In this document: positions 1-11,803 of the stretch, in pieces
Position numbering within the stretch: position 1 is the stretch's first letter
How the letters are laid out: each line of letters starts with the position of its first letter
Origin: Corallochytrium limacisporum
Lineage: Eukaryota; Opisthokonta
Length of the DNA: 46,892 nucleotides
NCBI GenBank assembly: GCA_002811645.1
Contig: PDIP01000022.1
Location: forward strand, 266,929-313,820
Direction: 5' to 3'
Position numbers and translations under genes: made by a program
The notes under the pieces: model-generated
What the model was told of the DNA's origin: nothing
Databases searched by the model: none
What the model saw: the letters and a program-made list of their open reading frames with translations, nothing else

Positions 1-2712
1 GGGGGGGGGGGGAATGGACATTTCCCGCCAAAATATCCTGCGCCTTGATCGATAAGTCTATAGTGAATGTATGGATGATAAGGAAGCAAAAAACGGCCCT
101 ACCAGAGGATTGGAGGGGTCCTGGAATGGGGTTCCCCTGCAGTGTGTGACCAATGAAAATGTTGGTCGGATCAAGGGGGAACACAGGCGGCAGGGGAGGG
201 GAGGCGAGGGAGGGAAGGTCGCAGGCTCCGCGGTACAAGAGGCCCCCTTGGCACCAGGGGGGGGGTGTTCAGGAGCGCTCCGAATGCCCGCCCGCCCGCG
301 CCGGCCGCAACTCGACCTTGACCCTCCCCGAAATGAAAAAAAGGAGAGAGAGAGAAAAAAAAAGCAAAGGAGACCATGCTCGGCCGGTTGGACACCCGGA
401 GGGCAATCCGGGCAACCCACCAACCAACAATAATAGAAAAGGAAAGCAGCAAAGCTAGAAACGCGATCCAGTAACCATTTCCCCCAAAAACCAAGAATCG
501 ACGAAGAAAAATCCCCAACAAAAAATTAGAGCGCAGTCACAGACAGGTGGAACGGATGGAGAAAATGTAAGAATAGAACAGAACGTACATCCGTGCGCGG
601 GAGTTCCAGCCTCACGTCTCCGTTCGCTCTCAATTTACTCACAAAACCTGGAACAGCACAGCCCACTCTCCCGGTAAATCTCAGCTTCTCTCACTCACAC
701 TCTCTCCCCCCCCCTCCAATTCCCGATCCCCGTGGCTGGCCCCCCTCCCTCCCAAACCGTCACCTTCCCTCCCATCGTGTCTCCCCCCCTCTCCGCACAC
801 TCTCTACTGCGGCAGCTGGCACTCGCCTTTTACTTTTTTTCTCCTATATTTTGCAAGACACAAAAAACTCTTTGCTCTCTTGCGCTTACAACCCAACCCA
901 ACCCAACCCCTCTCCCGGGGAAGGGGGGTAGTGATATGGACATTGATCATACTCGGGTGCACTACCGGTGGGGTAACCTGTTACGTATTATCTATTGGTA
1001 TATATGGGCCCTGGTTCTGGCTTTTCTGATGAAAATACAAAGAGATAGTAGTAGTACACGTATTGTACCATCCCATCCGTCCAGACTACGCGGCTCGCGC
1101 CTATCCACCCCTATCCATTCAATACCATATTTTCCTCGGGCTGCCAACCCTCGCTTGTTCACACTACCTGCAGGGCGATAAAAAGAAAATACGGCTGTGC
1201 AATGTCCCCTTGTCCCCAGGGGGGGGGTTGTTTCTTGGGGAAGGGGGCGATTCCTCCTTCACCTCTCACACTCACCATTTGTGTGTGCCTGCCTGCCATT
1301 CGCGTCGTGTACTGATGCCGTGTTGCCGGGGGTCTGTGTATGTTGTACAGTGGTGTCCGTAGTGTCCGCAGTAACCGTACTACTCTTGCTGTATAAGAGG
1401 AATCCAAACTGATCCTTGACCTCGGACACGTGCACCAATGGGTTGTACACTCACCCACATCTGAAGTCTATTCTCAATGCGTTGACTTCTGTGAACGCAC
1501 CGGACGCTTCCATCGGGAATTCGCTAAGACATTCTCCCAACTCTGACGATGTCTCGACTCACCCACATCTATCGGACGTGGAATCGCTTTGGATAGCGTA
1601 ATGTATGGCCGCTTGGATTTTCGCATGCGGTATCTATTGTCCATGGCAAACCACAGACCGAAAGATAGACACGGTTGGTTCTACATGGGTAGCTTGCCGG
1701 GTCAGATACCTGCTGTGTAACAGAGCGCACTCGGGCCACCACCTAAACGGATAAGCGATCAACCCACAAGTACACACACCGCCACAACCACTCATAAAGA
1801 CCCACTCACCTCTAGGACACAAGCATTTAAACGCCGAACTGATGGTCATCTGCGTGTTCTAGTCGAGCATGGTGAGGAAAACAGAATCATGGGAACACTG
1901 AATGTCCTGTGATGTTGATATGGTGTTGACAGAGATAAGGCGGCAAATGGCCACTTATTTGTCCGTGTGTGAGAGAAGGGAGGGCCGGGGCGAGAAAACA
2001 CAGAGAGAGAGGGAGCGAGCGAGAGAGAGAGAGAGAGAGAGCGAGTGAAAAAAAAAAAGAAAGAAAACCCCCCAACACACTCTCAACCCCCGGACACGAA
2101 TATTACCCCAGCGTCGAGAGGGAAATACGGGAGGGAGGGAGTGTGTAATGAGTGTGAGAGTGAAGAAAAGGGGAGGGTGGTCAATGAGAAAGAGACAGGA
2201 CCGAGGAACGAGAGTCAGTCTGTGAGTGGACCAAAGTGAAAATCGGGCAGGGCAGGACGAAAACCCCCTGGGCAAACTTTTTTTTTGTCCTGTATTGCTT
2301 TATCTAACAAAAGATATAACGTCTTTGTCGTTACGTGCTTACTCTCCCACCTCAAACTTCATTAGTAAGAGGGTGTCCAGAACGCATCGTCAAAAAATTC
2401 AAGACACACGCGAGACCCTTAAGCAGTCGTGCATGGACATGCAGCCGATGAGATGCAGACTGACGGGAGGAACAAAGAAGCGGTGTTGGGATGAAACGGC
2501 AAAGAGGTTGCTCATATCAACGGGATGTCCTGTGAAATGAAATCGTATGTATTCCAAATTGGGGTGCTGGCATAGAAGGTCAAGTTTCCCGGTATGGTCG
2601 GTCAAGATAGGTGCGGGGGTGGACAGGTTCCCGCTCGATGGACAGAAAGGAGGCGCCATTGCAGCGAGAAGATGGGGTCAGTGCTGTTGTCATGTTTGAC
2701 TAAGAATATAGG
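1..2712. other. Gene-free stretch left of the HRI-like kinase gene
   Basis: No open frame here resembles a protein; those present translate low-complexity sequence. The stretch opens with 12 G, then an E2F-like box at 21-33. It also holds G or C runs near 258-266 and 1220-1228, a purine tract with a GA repeat at about 2001-2045, and an A run near 2048-2057. A 14-bp direct repeat lies at 1449-1462 and 1557-1570. The right part probably carries the 3' end of the leftward HRI transcript. A spliced gene or non-coding RNA cannot be excluded by eye. Confidence 0.6.
21..33 (+). promoter_or_regulatory. E2F-like site
   Basis: TTTCCCGCCAAAA matches the E2F/DP consensus TTTSSCGC, with the CC variant and a following AAA. 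It sits at the window edge, so the gene it would serve is not visible. Taken alone, an octamer match of this degeneracy is expected several times in a window of this size. Confidence 0.3.
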
Positions 2713-5459
<2,747 letters not shown>

Positions 5460-5538
5460 CTATTTGTGGGCTGACCACTCACTGGCCGCCAACCTACGCT
5501 GCTGACATGCCTAATAGGGTAATGTCGCTTTCAAACTA

Positions 5539-5796
5539 TTAAACACTTGTGGATTCCCTTCGATGGTGTCTTAGCAATTCCCGATTGTCGAATGTACCTT
5601 CATCGGATACACTGCGTGACCAGTCCAATCCTTTCCCACAGTACCCGCAACTGGTTTTGCGTAATCCAACACGATTCAATGCGTTACACAGCAAAATCCG
5701 TACCATGTTCGGATGGTTGACTGATACCAGAGGCAAAGATCCTGCGAGTCCCGTGCCATTGCACTTGCTCAGTGTAATCTTTGACAGAACCTGCAT
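5539..5796 (-). other. Possible upstream ORF of the HRI-like gene
   Basis: An 85-codon frame with an ATG (5794-5796) ends 115 bp before the kinase ATG on the same strand. Its product is not low-complexity, but I recognise no family in it. It could be an upstream ORF in the kinase leader, a very small gene, or chance. Translation and conservation are unknown. Confidence 0.2.
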
Positions 5797-6400
5797 CGGA
5801 ATGCTGACACGTTCTTGCGGACCACCCTTCTTTCTCGAACAAAGAAAACGAGTCCTACATTTACTATTGGTAAGGGGCGAAACTGTGACCTATTCCACCA
5901 GCAGCACGTCAATTGACCCCCTGGGCACCCCCCAAGAACACTTCTAAATCAACGGCGCCGGGCCAACACACACCCACCCACACACACACAGACACACAGA
6001 CACACACGCACACACAGAGAGCGTTAAGCTGCTCATGAGCGAAGCACCGTGAAAGGAGAGGCACCGAAAGTACCGCAGCCGGGTGCCAATAGAGTGGCCC
6101 TGTAGCCAACAAACCGCACCGCAAGCGAAAAAAAAAATATGATGGGAGAGGCAGGAATTTCTTGGTGGAAAGGGGCCTCACGGGGAGTTGGTTTTGGTGG
6201 GTGTGGGGACGGCAGGGTGGGCTGCGAGATTGGGAGACCATAGACTCAGCACAACATACATCACCAGCCCCGCCCCAAAATACGCTCAGAGAAGCAGACA
6301 CCGAGACAGGGGTTCCCACCTGCCCGGAAAAAGCCAAGAAAGGGGCGAAAAAAAAAAAAAAAAGAAAAAAAAAATGGCTGGGGGAGAGAGAGGGAGCGAT

Positions 6401-6437
6401 AAAATAGACTCCCGATTATTGACGGGAGTCTTATTTT
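6401..6437. other. Inverted repeat able to form a 14-bp hairpin
   Basis: GACTCCCG (6407-6414) pairs with CGGGAGTC (6423-6430) around an 8-nt loop. The flanking AAAATA and TATTTT extend the stem with one bulged T. A related right arm, CGGGAGTCCTATTCT, recurs at 6546-6560. The role is unknown: it could be a leader RNA structure, a protein-binding palindrome or a mobile-element remnant. Confidence 0.6.
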
Positions 6438-6461
6438 CGTCGTAAAGCTGAAACGGAGGGT

Positions 6462-6470
6462 GGCGCGAAA
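6462..6470 (-). promoter_or_regulatory. E2F-like site upstream of PIBF1
   Basis: GGCGCGAAA, the reverse of TTTCGCGCC, lies about 305 bp before the PIBF1 start. It is one of six identical nonamers in gene-free DNA of this window. Confidence 0.45.
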
Positions 6471-6774
6471 CAGAGGTTCTGTTGAGAGACGGACTCGGTT
6501 TTCGGGCGCGGGGTTTGCGGTTCTTGACGGGTTTTAGACCCACAGCGGGAGTCCTATTCTTCTACACAACTTGAATAGATACTTTCCATTGTGGAGTGTG
6601 AGAAAGCACGTACTTCAGGATCCCAATTTAGTTTCAGTTCAAGGGTGTGCATCCGGAAACACGAACTGACGAATTGAGCAGAGAGCGTCCGTACGGTATC
6701 ATGTACGTTCAGCGGTAGGCATTGGCATGAAATAAAGTTGGTAACTGGCAAAACATCTAAACATCAGGTGCAGG

Positions 6775-9030
6775 ATGGCAGCCTCAGTGGCTTCTGCCGC
6801 AAGCCCTAACAGAAACTTGCTCAGCAAGGAAGAGTTGGACCTTTTCCTGTTGGATGAAACCTTGGAAGAGTTGGAAAGCCCGTGGAGGGGAACACGCCAA
6901 CCACTTGGCGACGCACTGGACACTGAAAATGTTCCGGTTGGTATGGAATACGAGATTCAGCAGGTAAAGACTGAAGCTGGTCATCGGGCTTTGGAAGCTG
7001 ACCGCGCTCGGAATGAATTGGCAGAGAAGAAGCGCCACTATGAAAGCGTGATTTCAGACTTAAAGGACGAGGTAGCCCACCTGCAGGGTAAATGCGACGC
7101 TGAAGCGGACCGTCGTCGTCAGGAGGTGGCTGCGCTGCAAAAGACTCTTGGTGAATCCCTTGCATTTGCTAAAGAAAGGCAGCAGAAAATTGAAGCACAG
7201 AATCCCCTGCTCCATGCAAAGGTGTCCGAGATCCGGGAGGAAATACTTGCTGGCGGCGCTTCAGAAGCACGCGCACTGGAGCTGAAGAGCAAGCCTGAGG
7301 ACGAATTATCGTTGCGTGAGCTTATTTCTCTAAAGTTTGGTGAGCTGCGTCGTGACAAGAACAAGAGGATTGAAGAACTCAGACGTCGGGTGGATCACCT
7401 GGAGCAGCGAAACCGTAGTCTGGAGAGTGATGCACGGACCCTCCAGACGAAGGCAGTCAAATTAGAACAGGTCCTGGACTCGGAACAAGAAAACCAGAAG
7501 GTGTTGGAAAGGCGGCATGCGGATCATATTTCCGTGCTAACCGGCAGGGCTGAGAAGGCTGAGAAAGCACTGACAACAAGCACATACCAGAACACACACT
7601 ACGATGGCGTGGTACGTCAACGGGATGCGGCCCAACAGGAGTTGTCAGGCCTGCGCTCCACGATCACTTTCCTAGAAGGGCAACTTGCCACTAAGACGGA
7701 AGAACTGGAGGACCGAGAAAAAGAGCTTGTTAATGTCAAGACCCAGCTGGACATGCTGAATCTAGACAAAGGCTATCTGAGCAAGGAGTCGGAGACCGCC
7801 GTCGCTCGTTTGCATCGTGTGGAAGAACAGTTGGAGACCACCCGCCGCCAGGCCGATGAGCTGAAGAATGCCCGGGACGAAATCTATGAGCGCTTGGTCA
7901 CCGCACGCGAGAGTGCAAAGCAGGAGTTCGAAGCCAAGCTGAACGCAGAGCTAGCTAGTCTGAAAGATAAGACTCACGCTGAGCTCGCAGATTTGCGCAA
8001 CAACACTCGTGACAGCCACCAGCAGGAGCTCGCTACCCTCCGCAGCATGCGGGAGGATGCCTTGGCCGAACGGGACCGAGCCATTCAGAACGAACGGGAA
8101 GCTCTGAGACGGCTGGAGGAGGTCAGCACCGATCTTCGTGCACGGCAGATTGAGTTGGACGGCCGCGTTGTCGAGTTGGAAGCCGCATTGAAGGCCAAGG
8201 CATTCGAGGCAGAGCGCTACCAGATCATGCACCAGGAACAAAGTGCAAGTTTGCGCACTCTGACCCTGGAACGAGATCGCATGCGTAAGGAAGTGGCGAT
8301 CACGCAGAAGGAATTCTACGCATTTCAAACCCGTGCTGATAGCCGCATAGCAGGCCTCGAGAGCAATCTCAAGACTGCAAGGGAGCGCCTTGAAGTCTAC
8401 GAAAAGTTGGAAAGTCAGCTCGACGATGCCGTCCTTCAGGCTGCGGATTCGCATGATGATGGCAAGGCCATGACTCTGATGGAAATGTATGCGAAAGAAA
8501 GTGGCATCACTACAAGTGGCAAGCGCCGCCTGCAACAGAGTGTGGAACTGGCTCGAAAGGGCCTGCGGCTCGAGAAAGAGAAAGCGGAGCTAGAAGAGCA
8601 ATGCAAGACGCTTCGCTACCAAGTAGACAAACTCAAGGAGCAACTGACTCGCAATGACGACCTTCTGCGTAAGACTAACCAACCGTACGCATACTTGATT
8701 CAGTCCTTGAAGCAGAAAGACAACGAACTTGTAGAAATGAGTGAGCGCCTCGACCTCATGCGGCAAGACCTGTCCACCGTGAGTGAAGAGAAGCTCAGGG
8801 CCACTCGCGAGCGGGATCGTCTGCAGGTCGAACTCGAGGGCCTTCTGACTCTGCAGGATGAGCTCCAGAGCATCAAGGCCAAGCTTGTCGCCATGCGCCA
8901 ATCCCACCACACACTCGACGACGTTGCTACCGGGGCCCGCCCGGCCTCTCCCATCAATATCAAAGCCGTCGGGCACGGCAATCGTGTTTCTCGAGTGCGT
9001 CAGACATATCAGCTCAAGAAGAAGAAATGA
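6775..9030 (+). CDS. PIBF1: PIBF1/CEP90-like centriolar satellite and distal appendage coiled-coil protein
   Basis: 751 residues, close to the 757 of human PIBF1, and almost entirely heptad-type coiled coil from about 55 to 700. The assignment rests on the C-terminal block at about 540-690. YEKLESQLDDAVLQAA (from 542), KRRLQQSVELAR (about 583-594) and TNQPYAYLIQSLKQKD (about 634-649) match the order and wording of the most conserved part of PIBF1/CEP90. The family acts at centriolar satellites and distal appendages in centriole maturation and cilium assembly, and is found in organisms with centrioles. The N-terminal 50 residues look disordered; the tail is basic and ends in four Lys. The ATG has A at -3. 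The left neighbour is divergent, and an E2F-like site lies in the shared upstream region. A generic coiled-coil protein is the alternative, but the C-terminal match is specific. Confidence 0.85.
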   Translation: MAASVASAASPNRNLLSKEELDLFLLDETLEELESPWRGTRQPLGDALDTENVPVGMEYEIQQVKTEAGHRALEADRARNELAEKKRHYESVISDLKDEVAHLQGKCDAEADRRRQEVAALQKTLGESLAFAKERQQKIEAQNPLLHAKVSEIREEILAGGASEARALELKSKPEDELSLRELISLKFGELRRDKNKRIEELRRRVDHLEQRNRSLESDARTLQTKAVKLEQVLDSEQENQKVLERRHADHISVLTGRAEKAEKALTTSTYQNTHYDGVVRQRDAAQQELSGLRSTITFLEGQLATKTEELEDREKELVNVKTQLDMLNLDKGYLSKESETAVARLHRVEEQLETTRRQADELKNARDEIYERLVTARESAKQEFEAKLNAELASLKDKTHAELADLRNNTRDSHQQELATLRSMREDALAERDRAIQNEREALRRLEEVSTDLRARQIELDGRVVELEAALKAKAFEAERYQIMHQEQSASLRTLTLERDRMRKEVAITQKEFYAFQTRADSRIAGLESNLKTARERLEVYEKLESQLDDAVLQAADSHDDGKAMTLMEMYAKESGITTSGKRRLQQSVELARKGLRLEKEKAELEEQCKTLRYQVDKLKEQLTRNDDLLRKTNQPYAYLIQSLKQKDNELVEMSERLDLMRQDLSTVSEEKLRATRERDRLQVELEGLLTLQDELQSIKAKLVAMRQSHHTLDDVATGARPASPINIKAVGHGNRVSRVRQTYQLKKKK

Positions 9031-9384
9031 AGCATGAAGTGACCGTCATGCGTATAAACCAACACAGCATACATACACATACCCATCTCATGGCCGCTTT
9101 TGCCTCACGTTCCTGGTCAGGTTACCTGCCCAAACAATTGATTCGCGCACCTCTGCACTCCCCTCTCTTGACTCCTGACCAACCAATGATCAGGTTTTCC
9201 CCGGAGAACGAGAACGTATTGAAGGAAACCAATAGATGGGCCAGCCGCGGCAGAGCAATTCCCTGTTTTTTTTCAATGTGTAACTCTCCTCCTCCCCCTC
9301 CCCTCACCTTAGCTCACCGCACCCACAGGCCCGTACTCCCTGGCCCCCCGCGGCACCCATCCGGGAAGCGCTGGACCCAACCAG

Positions 9385-9400
9385 TTTTCGCGCCAAAAAA
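9385..9400 (+). promoter_or_regulatory. Palindromic E2F-like site
   Basis: TTTTCGCGCCAAAAAA has E2F half-consensus in both orientations (TTTCGCGC one way, TTTGGCGC the other). It is 355 bp past the PIBF1 stop and 2.4 kb before the RB-like start, so its target gene is unclear. Confidence 0.45.
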
Positions 9401-10282
9401 TCGAATGGTTTCAGCGCCCCGGCTTGCCCCCCCTTTCCTCGGTGGCTGCGTCTGCCCGGGGGACGCGACTCAAGGATTTCCGTTTGGGGTCTAAAGAGCA
9501 TACGTGTCAATTTTCTGAACAGATCATTTTTAGTACTCAATATATTTCACAATTCCACTCTCGGTGTGGTTTGGGACCAAGGTGCGCGCTCTGAAGGCCT
9601 TGGCTTTTTGGACCCCACCCCGTGAGCCCCCTCTCCGAAGCTCTGGGGAAGAAGGCAAAATGGGATAGGGAACTAACAATTCTTGCTTCTGGGTGCTCTC
9701 GCTCTCTCTCCCTCTCTCGGTCTCTCTCTCGGTCTGTCTCTGTCTCTCTGTTGCTTTAAACTTGAAAAACATGGAAAAACAAAAAGTTGCGTCCCCCGCC
9801 TATAACACCGGGGCTTTTCTTCTTACCTCCCCCGTTTTGTCTTATTTTCCTTCCTTCCTCTTTTTTCTTTTTTTACTTTGTTTCGGCCGTCCACCTTCGG
9901 TGGTTTTCTGCATCCCTGTTCTCACTATGGGAATATACCCGAGCAGCCAAATTTCTGTGGTCGGTTTTCTTATGTTTTCCCGTCCTTCCCCCCTCTCTCT
10001 TCGCCAGCCTCACTCTTCTCTTTCTTTTTATGTTTTTTATGTCTGCAAATGTTCTCACGTGCATTTCTTGCTTACCCCGGTGTTCCCTGGCCCCATCTTT
10101 CCTATTGTGAACCTACTGATGAAAACTGGGGACAACGTTCTGCGAAGGGCGGGGAAGAGGTGAGGCACCTCCTCCTTTTCTTGAGGGTTCCGGGGAGTCC
10201 AATTTCGGCGCCCGATCCCCCTCCCCCCTCAGCGTTTCCTGCTGGTCCGCGGACGCTGGTACTGAAAATACCAGAGAAAAAT

Positions 10283-10333
10283 GGCGCGAAAAAGGGCGGG
10301 GACGAAGCGGCCCCTTCCAGCAGCTTTCGCGCC
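10283..10333. promoter_or_regulatory. Pair of inverted E2F-like sites, possible RB promoter
   Basis: GGCGCGAAAAA (10283-10293) and TTTCGCGCC (10325-10333) face each other across about 31 bp. A TATA-like CATAAATAG follows at about 10346. This arrangement resembles a cell-cycle promoter and is followed only by the rightward RB-like gene. The distance to its ATG, 1.47 kb, would imply a long leader. Confidence 0.4.
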
Positions 10334-10372
10334 TTTCTTCACGGCCATAAATAGCATATGATGATACGACAG

Positions 10373-10622
10373 GTAGGTATATACATAATCGAATACTATA
10401 TATATTGTGTATTAAACAACGGCATATACTTATTTCCGTTGCCCATAGTGCCTATCTGACTTGTGGTCAGTGTGCGAAAGGAGTGGGACTTTTGGAGACA
10501 CAAGTTGCATTAGCCCGGTTGTATTCGTGACCGTGCCTGCCAAGCGGCTTTTTCCTTTTTTTTTTTCCTTTTTCTTTTCTTTCTTTCTTTCTTTTTTTCT
10601 CCGGGGTTCTCTTCCCCGGCAG
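10373..10622 (+). other. Candidate leader intron of the RB-like gene
   Basis: A donor-like ACAG|GTAGGTAT at 10369-10380 is followed by an A/T-rich body. A pyrimidine tract of about 70 nt then ends in CCCCGGCAG at 10622. The signals fit a spliceosomal intron of 250 nt just downstream of the paired E2F-like sites. This is inference from sequence signals only, since simple pyrimidine tracts are common in this genome. Confidence 0.2.
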
Positions 10623-11803
10623 CCCTTCCTTCTCGTCCCCCTGCCTCAGCCCCACTTTTTTTTTTTCTTGGGCCCCTTCTTGCGTTCGAGTCTTCCCCCC
10701 CCCCTCCCCTCCCCTCTGCTCGAGTGGAGAGGGTGGGGTTCCCGGAGAAAGTTTTCCCTCTTTCCACACCCGATGCCCATGGAAAGAAACAAAACAGAAA
10801 GTATGGACGAATAATGAAACCAGATGATTAAAAGTATAATAGAGGAAGAGGTTGGGTGGAACCAATAATGAACCAATTGATTTCTTTGGCAAGCTGCGCA
10901 GGAAAATGATAACTACGGGGAAAAATTTGACGAATGTGAAACCGGTTAATGAAATGCTAATGCCAGGAAGAGGGGGAGGGGGGAGAAAATATTCGCAAGA
11001 AATTTAGTACATTTTCAATTCTCAAGAAGATCACTAAGAAATTGAATTGGTGGGCCCTTTTCGCCACTCTCGTTCGCTCGCCCCTTCTGGTGTCGGTGAG
11101 GGGAAGAATCGGTGGTACTTTCACTAGGGGTTCCCAACCGAAGGGTCTCCTTGCCAGTGTGAGGGAGATAGATCCGCTCCGGAACAAGAAAAAAAAAGGG
11201 AGAGCCAGCTGCGCGCGGGGGCACACCGATGAAAGACTGCCACGGAATCACCGTACTGAATGGACTGCGCAGACGCGACGGAGACAGGAAGGCTTTGGTT
11301 GGAGAGAGGGGACTCCAGCGTTTGGTGGCTCCCTGTTTTGGCCATAGGGGCGCTGAATGGCCCCCTCCCCCTCCGCCCCCTTCCCTGTGCGCCCCCCCTC
11401 CCTGCTTGCTCGAGAGTTGTAAAAAGTGGGGATGCGAAGCTTCGTGTGGGTTGGTGGTGCATTGCTCGCCGTCCGGAATTAGTGTCGCTTCATTGGATTT
11501 CTCTTTGGGTCGATTTCCTGAAATTTGGGTCAACGCGGACCTTTACGACATGTTGAAACGGGATGCAGTAGAGTGCACGATAAACAGCTCGTGGTTCTCC
11601 AGCTGCCGAGGACTCTGTTTCAAACGTTCAGGAGCCAGCTGCTAGATCCAGCAAAGGTTTTTCAGTTACACCGATCAAGTGACCTACACTGACCATTCGC
11701 GTTCATATACATAAAGAAAAGAGCGACCAACAGATAGAATAGAAACTATCGTATGTCCTCAATCTTTTCGACATAGTGGTTTAGTTTCCGGGTTCCTCAC
11801 ACC

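Larger units (their letters stand above)
9031..11803. other. Long gene-free stretch upstream of the RB-like gene
   Basis: 2.77 kb without a convincing protein frame. It contains a palindromic E2F-like box (9385-9400), a CT-rich microsatellite (about 9695-9750), pyrimidine-rich DNA (about 9820-10110), two inverted E2F-like boxes (10283 and 10325), an A/T-rich patch (about 10345-10440) and a strong pyrimidine tract (about 10548-10619) ending in CAG. Together these suggest a promoter plus a long, perhaps spliced, RB leader. The first part also takes the PIBF1 3' end. Confidence 0.55.

Noticed and set aside
1-12. Possible telomere at the left end
   Set aside because: It is a plain G run, not tandem copies of a telomeric unit such as TTAGGG, and it is followed at once by ordinary sequence.
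1449-1570. 14-bp direct repeat ACTCACCCACATCT, 108 bp apart
   Set aside because: Too short, with unrelated flanks. The region is generally rich in CAC/CTC words.
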